Positions 41,158 through 50,526 of a DNA stretch of 64,000 nucleotides are shown piece after piece. A program made the translations under genes and the position numbers. The stretch comes from Acidobacteriia bacterium AH_259_A11_L15 (GTDB lineage: Bacteria > Acidobacteriota > Terriglobia > Acidiferrales > 2-02-FULL-67-57). The notes below the pieces were generated by a model, which was not told where the DNA came from, made no database searches, and worked only from the letters and a program-made list of their open reading frames with translations. Numbering within the stretch: position 1 is the stretch's first letter; each line of letters begins with the position of its first letter. The stretch is taken from NCBI GenBank assembly GCA_027717655.1, contig JALLOH010000001.1, forward strand, positions 18,147-82,146, in the 5' to 3' direction.

Positions 41158-41370
41158 TTAGGCGCCCACATCCACTTCGACTTCTGCCTCAGTCGGAATC
41201 GGCTGGTTATGCTTCTTGAGGCTCTCCAAATAAGCATGGATAGCTTCGCGGATGTTCGCCAGGGCCTCTTCTTGAGTCTCGCCCTGGGAATGGCAGCCCG
41301 GCAAACTGGGACAGCTTACGACGTACCCGCCACTTTCGAAATCAGGCTCCAAGGTGACGCGAAACTTCAT
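41158..41370 (-). CDS. hicB: HicB-family antitoxin
   Basis: MKFRVTLEPDFESGGYVVSCPSLPGCHSQGETQEEALANIREAIHAYLESLKKHNQPIP. Confidence 0.93.
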   Translation of the reverse strand: MKFRVTLEPDFESGGYVVSCPSLPGCHSQGETQEEALANIREAIHAYLESLKKHNQPIPTEAEVEVDVGA

Positions 41371-41375
41371 AACGC

Positions 41376-41681
41376 CTATTTCTTCGATGCCGCGGCGGTG
41401 GCCAGGGCTTTTTCTTCGTCGAGGTGGATAGCGTCCACGACGCCGACGATGGCGGTGTCGACCGGGCGGTCCTTGCACTCAGAGGCCATGCGGGCGGAGC
41501 CGCCCTGCACCAGGAGCACCGTCTCGCGGAAGCCGGCGTCGACCGTATCGACCGCCACCAGGTAGTTGCCGTCATCCTTCCCGTGGGGGGAAATGGTCTT
41601 GACCACCAGCAGCTTCTTCCCTTCCAGGCGAGGGTCTTTGCGGGTGGCAACGACGGTTCCGACGACGCGAGCCAGAAGCAT
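41376..41681 (-). CDS. BMC-P shell vertex protein (EutN/CcmL family)
   Basis: MLLARVVGTVVATRKDPRLEGKKLLVVKTIS...LVAVDTVDAGFRETVLLVQGGSARM...VDTAIVGVVDAIHL. Confidence 0.93.
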   Translation of the reverse strand: MLLARVVGTVVATRKDPRLEGKKLLVVKTISPHGKDDGNYLVAVDTVDAGFRETVLLVQGGSARMASECKDRPVDTAIVGVVDAIHLDEEKALATAAASKK

Positions 41682-41790
41682 TAGCGAGATTCCAAGACCT
41701 CTCTCCCGGTGGCAGGAGCCACCGGGTTGGACGCTGGAAACCGGGGCCTGCGCTTCTTGGCCCCGGCAGGCGGCGAGCCGTAAGTCCGGG

Positions 41791-42087
41791 TTACTTTGCG
41801 ACCAGCTCGGCGGCCTTGCCGATGGGCAGCACGTCTTCCAGCGACGGATGCGGCCGCGGAATGACGTGCACGGCGATCAGTTCGCCCACGCGACGGGCAG
41901 CCGCGGCGCCAGCGTCGGTGGCCGCTTTGACGGCGGCCACGTCGCCGCGCACCAGGGCGGTCACGTAGCCGGAGCCGATTTTCTCCCAGCCCACCAGCAC
42001 CACCTTGGCCGCCTTGACCATGGCGTCCGAGGCCTCGATCATGGCCACCAGGCCGCGGGTTTCGATCATCCCCAGCGCTTCACCCAT
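41791..42087 (-). CDS. BMC-H shell hexamer protein (single BMC domain)
   Basis: [64 protein letters not shown]...VIPRPH. Confidence 0.96.
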   Translation of the reverse strand: MGEALGMIETRGLVAMIEASDAMVKAAKVVLVGWEKIGSGYVTALVRGDVAAVKAATDAGAAAARRVGELIAVHVIPRPHPSLEDVLPIGKAAELVAK

Positions 42088-42119
42088 TCACGCCTCCTCG
42101 TACCTTCCCGATGGATTGC

Positions 42120-42941
42120 CTAGCGAACTTTAGCAGATTTCACAGCTTCGTCAATCAAAGCTTCCAACTCTTCCCGGCTCACCCAGAAGCGGTCCCCGGC
42201 GGGCGTGCCTGGCTCGCCTGCCGGCCGGGCCGGGACGCGGCGGCCGTCAGCCGTAACCGGACAAACCTCGCTCAGCGGTGCCACGGGGGCGCCGGTGGCC
42301 CCGAAGTAACGTGCCCGCGCCTCAGCCAGCTTCCCCACCTCTTCGCGGGAAAGCAAGGCCTGGCGGCCGAGCAGGTGCGAGACCAACGAGATGCGGGCGA
42401 AGTGCTCCACCGTCTCCATGCGCATATAGGCGCTCAACAGGTCCGCGCCGTAGGTGACCACCCCGTGGTTGGCCATCAGGATGGCGTCGTACTGGCCCAC
42501 CAGCGGCGCCAAAGCGTCGGTGAGCTCCGGCGTCCCCGGAGTCCCGTATTCGGCCACTGGAATGCAGCCCAGCGCCAGCACCACTTCACTGATGAGGGCC
42601 AGGTTCAGGGGCAGATTGGCCGCGGCATAGCCGGTGGCGACCGGCGGATGGGCGTGCACGACCGCCTGGACGTCGGGCCGCCGGCGATAGATAAGCAGGT
42701 GCATCGCCAGCTCGCTCGACGCGTTGCGGCGACCGAGAATCTTCTTCCCCTGGTAGTCCACGATGGCTAGGTCGTCCGGCTGCATCATCCCCTTGGACAT
42801 CAGGGTGGGGGTGGCGAGGACGCGCTGGTTGTCGAGCCGGACTGAGATGTTGCCGTCGGTGGCGGCGATGTACTCCCGCTGGTGGACCCAGCGGCCGACT
42901 TCGCAGATTTCCCGCCGGTGCTCGTCCTCGGTCTTCTTCAT
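42120..42941 (-). CDS. Class II aldolase/adducin family protein (fuculose-phosphate aldolase-like), probable BMC cargo
   Basis: ATDGNISVRL; ASSELAMHLLIYRRRPDVQAVVHAHPPVATGYA; ILMANHGVVTYG; C-terminal extension with helix SREELEALIDEAVKSAKVR. Confidence 0.9.
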   Translation of the reverse strand: MKKTEDEHRREICEVGRWVHQREYIAATDGNISVRLDNQRVLATPTLMSKGMMQPDDLAIVDYQGKKILGRRNASSELAMHLLIYRRRPDVQAVVHAHPPVATGYAAANLPLNLALISEVVLALGCIPVAEYGTPGTPELTDALAPLVGQYDAILMANHGVVTYGADLLSAYMRMETVEHFARISLVSHLLGRQALLSREEVGKLAEARARYFGATGAPVAPLSEVCPVTADGRRVPARPAGEPGTPAGDRFWVSREELEALIDEAVKSAKVR

Positions 42942-43127
42942 TCCCGGCGCGACCATCCCGCCAGGAAGAATAGCGAAAGCGCGCTTCGGCTGCAATTGGA
43001 AACTTGTTTACCCCACGCCTGTAGTAGAGCGCACGGAGGTGGAACCAAGGCGACGGCAGGAGACCCTTCGGCAAGCCCGCCGTCGGCAGCCAAGCTGAGG
43101 GCAAGCAAGCCCCTGCCCTACCCAGAA

Positions 43128-44036
43128 TTACTCCTGGGCCGGCAGCGGCGGGAGCGCGCGGAAAAAGACCCGGCGGCGCGGGATGTCAATCGTAACCACG
43201 AACTCACTTAACTGCTGGTTGCCGAGGACGCATTGATCGAAGGGATCAGGGCCAGCGCCTCGGCGAGGGTCGAAGACGACGGTCACGTTGGTGAAGAGGC
43301 GGCCGGCCAGCTCGAACCGCCCGATTGTGGGGGTAGGCAATCCCCCGCCCTCTTCCGCGCTGCGAATAGGCTGAACGGTGATCCCGAGGCGGGCGGCAAT
43401 TTGCCGGCCCAGAATCGCTTGGCTAGTTCCGGTGTCGATCATCATCAGGCAGCGGTGCCGGCCCTCCAACCGGGCCGGAACGTAGATGGAGGCGCCGGAG
43501 AGATTCGGGGGGGAGTGAAGCTCCAGCGGCAGGGGGAGTTGCTCGGCGGTGGGAGTGAGCTCGATGGCGCGCGGCCAGAGCGTCAAGCGCCCGGCGCGGT
43601 AGTCAATCTCGAAAACAAAATGCTCCATCCAGGTGAAGCCGATGATGCCCGCCAGCTCCACGCCCACCTGTTCGGACAGGGGGCCAAGGTCGCGGATGAC
43701 CAGTTCCAGGTCGCCGGCCACGGCCCGCCCAATCGCCAGGGTGCGGGCGCGGGCAAACCCGGGCCCGCTTCGCCCCGGGCGCCGCACCGGTTGGATGCCC
43801 AACCGGCGAGCCACTTGGGTGTCAAGCAAGCAAGTGGTCGTGCCGGTATCGAAGGCGAACGGCAGAGGCTCGGAGCCGTTGACCCGTACTCCCACCACCA
43901 AAATCGGCGGCCGGTATTCCAGAGAAGCAACCTGGAGAGGCTCTTGGGCCTGAAGCCCGTGAGGCACCGCCAGAAGCGCACAGGCGACCGGGAAGAGCGG
44001 AGATAGCTTGACGAGCGCAGCGCGAAGACAGCTCAC
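43128..44036 (-). CDS. Retropepsin-like aspartyl protease family protein
   Basis: [14 protein letters not shown] and [15 protein letters not shown], two DTGT motifs; N-terminal hydrophobic segment. Confidence 0.85.
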   Translation of the reverse strand: MSCLRAALVKLSPLFPVACALLAVPHGLQAQEPLQVASLEYRPPILVVGVRVNGSEPLPFAFDTGTTTCLLDTQVARRLGIQPVRRPGRSGPGFARARTLAIGRAVAGDLELVIRDLGPLSEQVGVELAGIIGFTWMEHFVFEIDYRAGRLTLWPRAIELTPTAEQLPLPLELHSPPNLSGASIYVPARLEGRHRCLMMIDTGTSQAILGRQIAARLGITVQPIRSAEEGGGLPTPTIGRFELAGRLFTNVTVVFDPRRGAGPDPFDQCVLGNQQLSEFVVTIDIPRRRVFFRALPPLPAQE

Positions 44037-45301
44037 GCGTAGAGGCCGCGGAGGCGGAGGGCGAAGGCGACCCGGTCGATGGCCAGCATATAGGCGGCGA
44101 TGCGCGGGGAGACATTGTGGCGCTCGGCGTAGCCCAGCACGTCATTGAAGCTGGCCACCATCATCTGCTCCAGGCGCTCATTCACCATCGACTCCGACCA
44201 AAAGTAGCCCTGGCGGTCCTGGACCCATTCGAAGTAGCTGACGGTGACGCCGCCGGCGTTGGCCAAGATGTCCGGCACGACGAAGACCTTCTTCTCGGCC
44301 AGGATGTCATCCGCCAGGGCGGTCGTGGGGCCGTTGGCGGCCTCGATGATGATCCGGGCCTTGATGCGGTCGGCGTTGTGGCTGGTGATCACATTCTCCA
44401 CCGCCGCGGGAATGGCGATGTCACAGTCCTGGAAAAGGATCTGCATGGGGTCGACCGGGTCACAACCCGGGAAGCCGGAGATCTGGCCGGCCTCGAGCGC
44501 GTGGTTGATGAGCTTGGGCACGTCAATGCCCTTGGGGTTGTAGATGCCGCCGTGGATGTCGGCCACGCCCACAATGCGGTAGCCGGTTTCCTGCATCAGC
44601 TTGGCGGCTATCGAGCCCACGTTGCCGAATCCTTGGATGATGACCCGCTGCTCCTCGCGGTTGAGCCGCAGCCGCTGCAGGGCCTGGTCGGCTACGATCA
44701 GGCAGCCGCGGCCGGTGGCTTCCCGGCGGCCCCGGGAACCGCCCAGGTCGAGCGGCTTTCCGGTGACGACGGCGGTGCTGGTGTGGCGGACGTGCATCGA
44801 GTAGGTGTCCATCACCCAGGCCATCACCTGCTCGTTAGTGCCCAGGTCGGGGGCGGGGACGTCGCGCTCGGGGCCCAGATAGTCGAGCAGCTCGGCGGTG
44901 TAGCGGCGAGTGATGGCTTCCAGCTCCCGCCGGCTTAACTTCTCCGGGTCGCACACCACGCCGCCCTTGGCGCCGCCGAAGGGAATGTTGACCACCGCGC
45001 ACTTCCAGGTCATCCAGGAGGCCAGGGCGCGGATTTCGTCGAGGGTGACGTCGGGGGCGAAGCGGATGCCGCCCTTGCCCGGCCCGCGCACGATGGAGTG
45101 CTGGACGCGGTAGCCGACGAAGACCTCGATGGAGCCGCTGTCCATCATGACGGGGATGTAGAGGGTGATCTCTTTGCTGGGGTGGCGGAGGACTTTCTGG
45201 AAGCCTTCGTCCAGACCCAGCTTGGCGGCGGCCACGTCGAAGCGCGCAGCCATGTTTTCGTAGACGGAGAGTTCCTTTTCGGAGGCGATGATCGGCATCA
45301 A
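44033..45301 (-). CDS. gdhA: Glu/Leu/Phe/Val dehydrogenase (glutamate dehydrogenase)
   Basis: [64 protein letters not shown]. Confidence 0.95.
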   Translation of the reverse strand: MMPIIASEKELSVYENMAARFDVAAAKLGLDEGFQKVLRHPSKEITLYIPVMMDSGSIEVFVGYRVQHSIVRGPGKGGIRFAPDVTLDEIRALASWMTWKCAVVNIPFGGAKGGVVCDPEKLSRRELEAITRRYTAELLDYLGPERDVPAPDLGTNEQVMAWVMDTYSMHVRHTSTAVVTGKPLDLGGSRGRREATGRGCLIVADQALQRLRLNREEQRVIIQGFGNVGSIAAKLMQETGYRIVGVADIHGGIYNPKGIDVPKLINHALEAGQISGFPGCDPVDPMQILFQDCDIAIPAAVENVITSHNADRIKARIIIEAANGPTTALADDILAEKKVFVVPDILANAGGVTVSYFEWVQDRQGYFWSESMVNERLEQMMVASFNDVLGYAERHNVSPRIAAYMLAIDRVAFALRLRGLYA

Positions 45302-45436
45302 GGGTCTCCCGCGATCAATAGTGCCCTTGCTCCGCGGCAGTAGTCAGAGTATACGGCGGCCGACTGTCCCCTGGCAAGAAGCAGGCTGGAGGCGTGGACT
45401 CCAAGTCCTCCCCGGCCGGGCGCGCCCGGGGCGAGC

Positions 45437-45465
45437 TTGTGCGGCGCGGCCAAGCTGGTTATACT
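45437..45465 (+). promoter_or_regulatory. Sigma70-type promoter of the trehalose operon
   Basis: TTGTGC - 17 nt - TATACT, 54 nt upstream of the otsA ATG at 45520. Confidence 0.55.
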
Positions 45466-45519
45466 ATAAGACTGCGTTTGCCCCACGCGGGCTCGTCTGT
45501 CTCGTTTTTCAACCGACTT

Positions 45520-46989
45520 ATGGCGCAAACACGCGACACGCTCCGGGAGCAGGTTCAGCGGACGCTGCGGAACCGTCTGTTCGTGGTGGTCTCGAACCGG
45601 GAGCCGTACATCCACATCTACCGCGACCGGAAAATCCAAATGCTGCGACCGGCCAGCGGGCTGACCATTGCGCTCGACCCGGTGATGCGTGCCGTGGGCG
45701 GGCTGTGGGTGGCGCACGGAGCCGGCGAGGCCGACCCGGAGGTCACCGACGACCGCGGGCGCGTGCAAGTCCCGCCCGAGAAGCCCGCCTACACGCTGAA
45801 ACGGGTTTGGCTGACGAAGGAACAGGAGGAAGGCTACTACTACGGGTTGGCCAACGGGGCCTTCTGGCCGCTCTGCCACAACGCTTTTCGCCGGCCGGTT
45901 TTCCGGCAGTCGGATTGGGAACGCTACCGGGAGGTCAATGGGCTGTTTGCCCAGGCGGTGGCGGAGGAAGTGGGCGATCAGAAGGCCTTCATCTTCATCC
46001 AGGACTACCACTGGGGGCTGCTGCCACGGATGCTGAAGGAGCGCTGTCCGCGGGCCAAGGTAGCCCACTTCTGGCATATCCCCTGGCCGCACCCTGAAGT
46101 CTTCCGCATTTGCCCGTGGAGAATCGACATCCTGAAAGGCATGTTGGGAAATGACATGCTGTGCTTCCACATCCGCCACCACGGGCTGAACTTCATGGAC
46201 ACGGTGGAACGGGAGCTGGAAGCGCGAACCGACCGGGAGACCAACGCCATCATCTACCGCGGGCACGCCACCAAGATCCGCAACTTCCCCATCAGCGTGG
46301 ACTTCGAGGCCATCCAGGAAGAAGCCGCGAGCCGCGAAGTTGCCCGGAAGATGAAAGAGTTCCGGCAGCAGTTTCGCCTGCCGCCAAGGAACGTGGGCGT
46401 AGGGGTGGATCGGGCCGACTACACCAAAGGCATTCCCGACCGCTTGCGCGCCATCGACCGTTTCCTGGAGCTGCACCCGGAATACATCGGAGACTTTGCC
46501 TTCGTCCAGGTGGCCGTCCCCAGCCGGGTGCGGGTGGAGGAGTACCGCAAACTGAACGAAGAGATCGACACCCTGATCGAGGAAATCAACTGGAAGTACC
46601 GCTCCGGCTCCTGGAAGCCCATCGTGCCGGTGCGGGAGCACCTGGGGCGGACGGAGCTGTTCGCGCTGTATCGGCTGGCGCGGTTCAGCCTGGTCACTTC
46701 GCTGCAGGACGGGATGAACTTGGTGGCGAAAGAGTTTGTGGCGGCGAACCTGGACGAGAAGGGGGTGCTGGTGCTGAGCGAATTCACGGGGGCGGCACGC
46801 GAGCTGACCCAGGCGCTCATCGTCAATCCCTACTCGGCCGATCAGACTGCCGAAGCCATCCATCGGGCGCTGACCATGGACGACAAACAAGTGCGCGCTC
46901 GCATGCACCGGCTGCGCGAGATCGTGCGGGAGCGGAACATCTACAAATGGGCCTCAGACATTCTGCGCAAGCTGAGGCGCTTGGGGTGA
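45520..46989 (+). CDS. otsA: Trehalose-6-phosphate synthase (GT20)
   Basis: FIQDYHWGLLPRMLKERCP; FWHIPWPHPEVFRICPWR; VGVDRADYTKGIPDRLRAIDRFLE; SLQDGMNLVAKEFVAAN. Confidence 0.93.
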   Translation: MAQTRDTLREQVQRTLRNRLFVVVSNREPYIHIYRDRKIQMLRPASGLTIALDPVMRAVGGLWVAHGAGEADPEVTDDRGRVQVPPEKPAYTLKRVWLTKEQEEGYYYGLANGAFWPLCHNAFRRPVFRQSDWERYREVNGLFAQAVAEEVGDQKAFIFIQDYHWGLLPRMLKERCPRAKVAHFWHIPWPHPEVFRICPWRIDILKGMLGNDMLCFHIRHHGLNFMDTVERELEARTDRETNAIIYRGHATKIRNFPISVDFEAIQEEAASREVARKMKEFRQQFRLPPRNVGVGVDRADYTKGIPDRLRAIDRFLELHPEYIGDFAFVQVAVPSRVRVEEYRKLNEEIDTLIEEINWKYRSGSWKPIVPVREHLGRTELFALYRLARFSLVTSLQDGMNLVAKEFVAANLDEKGVLVLSEFTGAARELTQALIVNPYSADQTAEAIHRALTMDDKQVRARMHRLREIVRERNIYKWASDILRKLRRLG

Positions 46990-47783
46990 AGCATCCCCGC
47001 CCGCTGTGGCCCGCCTGGAAGCCCATCGCGCTCCGCTTGAAGGCAGCGCCGCGGGTGGCGGTTTTTTCCGACTTCGACGGGACACTGGCCCCCATCGTGC
47101 GCCATCCGGGACAGAGCCGGCTGCCCGCGCCTACGCGCGCCGCGCTGGTGCGGCTGCGGCGATTGTCCGGCGTGGCGGTGGGGATCGTCAGCGGGCGCTC
47201 ATTGCGGGACTTGCGCGCAAAGGTCCGGCTCCGGAAGATCTGCTATATCGGCTCGCACGGGCTGGAGTGGACGGGGCCGGAGGGGCGGCGGCACTCCAAG
47301 GTCAGCGCCGCCTTGGCATCTCATCTGCAAGAGCTGGGCCGGAAGCTGGAAGCCGAGGTGGGCCGGTTGCCGGGAATCTATGTGGAGCGAAAAACCTTGA
47401 GTGTTGCGGTACACTACCGCAACGCGGCACCCCGGGTGGCCCGGCAAGCCCGGCAAGCAGCCGAGAGAAGGGCGGAGCGTGCGGCGAAGAAACTCCGTCT
47501 CTTGCGGGGGAAAAAGGTCGTGGAACTGCTGCCACCGGGACGCATGGACAAGGGACAAGCGGTGATGGCGCTGGCCGGGCGCTTGCGGCGGCGCGGCGGT
47601 CCGCGGCCACTGCTCATCTACCTGGGCGATGACACCACCGACGAGACCGTTTTCCCCCGGCTGAGACGCGGCGACCTGGGAATTCACGTGGGACCGGGGG
47701 CGGGCAGCCGGGCCCAGTACCGGCTGGCGTCGCCGGCCGAGGTCACGCGCTTCTTGGTGCGCCTGCGAGAGGTGCGGGCATGA
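46986..47783 (+). CDS. otsB: Trehalose-6-phosphate phosphatase
   Basis: VAVFSDFDGTLAPIVRHPGQSRLP HAD motif; GSHGLEWTGPEG; IYLGDDTTDETVFPRL; GTG start overlaps otsA stop. Confidence 0.93.
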   Translation: MKHPRPLWPAWKPIALRLKAAPRVAVFSDFDGTLAPIVRHPGQSRLPAPTRAALVRLRRLSGVAVGIVSGRSLRDLRAKVRLRKICYIGSHGLEWTGPEGRRHSKVSAALASHLQELGRKLEAEVGRLPGIYVERKTLSVAVHYRNAAPRVARQARQAAERRAERAAKKLRLLRGKKVVELLPPGRMDKGQAVMALAGRLRRRGGPRPLLIYLGDDTTDETVFPRLRRGDLGIHVGPGAGSRAQYRLASPAEVTRFLVRLREVRA

Positions 47784-48433
47784 GACAGGCCAAAGAACCT
47801 TTCCAGCTCATGGCCGCCTCCACTTTGATCCGTATCTGCGGGGTGCAGGCGCATACCATCGCCGAGCTGCTCAAGCAAGCGCGAAAGATTTCGGCCAACT
47901 CGATCTTCAATCACACATTTCAGACCTTGAGCCAGCACCACTACCTGACCGAAGGCTTCTCGAACGATTTCGCTCAGTGGGTGATGGCGGCGTGCAACGC
48001 CCCGCAACTGGCCGAAATGCTGACGGCGCTCGACATTCGGCAGTACGAGAGCGTGGAGCAACTGCGGGCCGACGTGGTGCGGGCGTTGGAGGAGTTCGTG
48101 TCCGCATTTCCACAGCGGGCCCGGCAGAAGGCCTTCGAGCCCTTCTACTTCTGCGAAGCCATCACGGTGACGGTGCTGACCGACTGGCGGGTGCACAGCT
48201 TGCGCGAATTCTGCGAGGCGCTGTGGCACGTGAGCGTGCACTCGGTGCACTATCACTTCGTCAGCGCCCGCCTGCGCGGGCCCAAGACGAACGACTTTTC
48301 CGCCTGGATCGGCCAGAGCCTGGAGCTGAAAGAGCTGGCCGAGAAGATCGACCACATCGACATCTATACGAACACGCTGGAGCGAGTGCGGCAGATGATC
48401 CTGGATGAATGCGTCCCCTGGGTGGAGGCCTAG
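47780..48433 (+). CDS. DUF5752 family protein
   Basis: PFQLMAASTLIRICGVQAHTIAELLKQARKISANSIFNHTFQTLSQHHYLTEGFSNDFAQWV; ATGA overlap with otsB. Confidence 0.8.
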   Translation: MRQAKEPFQLMAASTLIRICGVQAHTIAELLKQARKISANSIFNHTFQTLSQHHYLTEGFSNDFAQWVMAACNAPQLAEMLTALDIRQYESVEQLRADVVRALEEFVSAFPQRARQKAFEPFYFCEAITVTVLTDWRVHSLREFCEALWHVSVHSVHYHFVSARLRGPKTNDFSAWIGQSLELKELAEKIDHIDIYTNTLERVRQMILDECVPWVEA

Positions 48434-48435
48434 CC

Positions 48436-49692
48436 ATGAGCGCGCCCCCGCCCACCGGGCTGATCTCGCTTGGGGATTACGTTTCCGTCATCGGCCGGGC
48501 CGAAGTGGACGAGATGCGGGCCCTGGCCCGGCGGTTGGAAGGGCGGACGATCAAGATGGTGAACTCGACCGCCATGGGCGGCGGCGTGGCGGAGATTCTG
48601 AACCGGCTGGTGCCGCTGATGAACGACGCCGGGGTGTCCACCCGCTGGGACGTGATCACCGGCGGGGACGATTTCTTCGAGATCACCAAGGGTTTCCACA
48701 ATGCGCTGCACGGCGCCCCCTACGAAGCGCACGAGCAGGCATTCGAGATTTTCCGAGCCTACCAGCAGCAGAACCTGGCCAACCTGCGGTTCGAGGAGGA
48801 CTTCGTGGTCATCCACGACCCGCAGCCGATCGGGCTCATCGAGGCGCGCCAGAAACCCGGCAAAGCACCCGCGGGCCCGCGGAACGCGCACTGGATCTGG
48901 CGGTGCCACATTGACGTCTCCCGGCCGCACCCGCAAGTGTGGTCTTTCCTGGAGAAGTATATGAAGCGGTACGACGCGATGATCATCTCTTCGCCCGCCT
49001 TCACTCGCCCGCTGCCCATCGCCCAGTACCTCTTCTATCCCTCCATCGACCCACACTCCCAGAAGAACCAGGATTTGGATGAGGATTTCATTGCGAAAAC
49101 GCTGGAGCGATTCGGGATTGATTCCAACCGGCGGATCCTCTTGCAGGTATCGCGGTTCGACCGGCTGAAGGACCCCCTGGGGGTTATCCAAGCGTACAAG
49201 CTGGTGCGGAAGTACACCGACTGCCAGTTGGTGCTCGCCGGCGGCGGCGCCAAGGACGACCCGGAAGGCGGGCAGGTGTTGGCCGAGGTGCGGGAAGCGG
49301 CGGGGGACGACCCGGACATCCACCTCCTGGCCCTGCCGCCCTGGAGCGCGCTGGAGATCAATGCTTTGCAGCGAGCGGCCACCATCATCATCCAGAAGTC
49401 GCTCCAGGAGGGCTTCGGGCTGACGGTGACCGAGGGCTTGTGGAAGAAGAAGCCGGTGGTGGCCAGCGCCGTCGGGGGCATTCCCCTGCAAATCCAGCAC
49501 AAACTCACCGGGATGCTGGCGCATTCGGTGGAAGGCACCGCCTTCCAGGTCCGCTATCTGCTCTCCAACCCGCAGGTGGCCCAGCGGCTGGGCGAGAACG
49601 GCCACGAGCACGTCAAAGAGAATTTCCTCGTCACCCGCAACCTGAAACGCTATCTGATGCTGTTCCTCTCCTTGAGTGGAGCTGCACAGTAG
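48436..49692 (+). CDS. GT4 glycosyltransferase, trehalose synthase (TreT)-like
   Basis: VNSTAMGGGVAEILNRLVPLMNDAGVSTRWDVITGG; VVIHDPQPIGLIEA; LLQVSRFDRLKDPLGVIQAYKLV; SLQEGFGLTVTEGLWKKKPVVAS. Confidence 0.88.
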   Translation: MSAPPPTGLISLGDYVSVIGRAEVDEMRALARRLEGRTIKMVNSTAMGGGVAEILNRLVPLMNDAGVSTRWDVITGGDDFFEITKGFHNALHGAPYEAHEQAFEIFRAYQQQNLANLRFEEDFVVIHDPQPIGLIEARQKPGKAPAGPRNAHWIWRCHIDVSRPHPQVWSFLEKYMKRYDAMIISSPAFTRPLPIAQYLFYPSIDPHSQKNQDLDEDFIAKTLERFGIDSNRRILLQVSRFDRLKDPLGVIQAYKLVRKYTDCQLVLAGGGAKDDPEGGQVLAEVREAAGDDPDIHLLALPPWSALEINALQRAATIIIQKSLQEGFGLTVTEGLWKKKPVVASAVGGIPLQIQHKLTGMLAHSVEGTAFQVRYLLSNPQVAQRLGENGHEHVKENFLVTRNLKRYLMLFLSLSGAAQ

Positions 49693-49710
49693 AGATTCAT
49701 CGCCCACTCC

Positions 49711-50400
49711 TCAGCCCACCACAGTGACGATCTCATCGAGAGATTTCTTGGGGATGTCGGGGACCTCGGCCGCCGCGGCGGGGTAGCCGACCGGGATGAG
49801 CAGGTAGGGCTTCTGGTTGGGCGGCCGCTTCAGGAGGCGGCTGAGGAAGCCCATCGGGCTGGGGGTGTGGGTAAGGCTGGCCAGGCCCATCCAGTGCAGA
49901 GCGGCGATGAGGAAGCCGCAGGCGATCCCGACCGATTCTTGCACGTAGTAGTGCTTGACCTTGCGTTGGCCACCCTCGGCCTCGGGGACGATTCCGTAGT
50001 CTTCCCGAAACACCACGATAAGATACGGGGCAACCTCCAGAAACGCCTTGTGCCAGTCCGTGCCCAGGTGGGCTAGGGCCTGGAGCCATTCGTCGGGAAA
50101 GCGCCGGTTGTAGTTTTCGCGCTCCTCGGATTCGGCCGCTTCACGAATTTGCCGCTTGATCTCCGGGTTGGAGACAACCACGAAGTGCCACGGTTGCTGG
50201 TTGGCCCCGGAGGGGGCCCGGCCCGCGATGCGCAGGGCGGCTTCGATGAGCTCAAAAGGAACCGGGTCGGGGGAGAACTCTCGCACGGTGCGCCGCGGCT
50301 TGAGCCGGGTTTCGAACTCGGCAGCCCGGCGGCGCTGCTCGTCGATAGGCAGGCGCTCGAACTGCAAGCGGAGGAACGGGTAGATTCCCTTCTTCGACAT
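49711..50400 (-). CDS. Nitroreductase family protein
   Basis: [63 protein letters not shown]. Confidence 0.88.
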   Translation of the reverse strand: MSKKGIYPFLRLQFERLPIDEQRRRAAEFETRLKPRRTVREFSPDPVPFELIEAALRIAGRAPSGANQQPWHFVVVSNPEIKRQIREAAESEERENYNRRFPDEWLQALAHLGTDWHKAFLEVAPYLIVVFREDYGIVPEAEGGQRKVKHYYVQESVGIACGFLIAALHWMGLASLTHTPSPMGFLSRLLKRPPNQKPYLLIPVGYPAAAAEVPDIPKKSLDEIVTVVG

Positions 50401-50526
50401 CGGGACCTCCAGGAGCGGCGATGGTCTCCAGCAGTGAATTATAGGGAAAAAGGGACGTAGTCCTCAGAGGTCAAAGCCGATTTTGTTTCGCCGCCCTTTG
50501 GCCCGGCGGAAACCGGGCCCTGCGGG

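Noticed and set aside
44033-45301. Glutamate dehydrogenase and adjacent retropepsin-like gene as part of the BMC operon
   Set aside because: Separated from the aldolase by a noncoding gap containing a repeat hairpin; no known BMC role, treated as an independent operon
45298-46908. 536-aa minus-strand ORF
   Set aside because: Antisense to otsA, which has clear GT20 motifs
47199-47687. Minus-strand ORFs within otsB
   Set aside because: Shadow ORFs opposite a gene with strong HAD motifs
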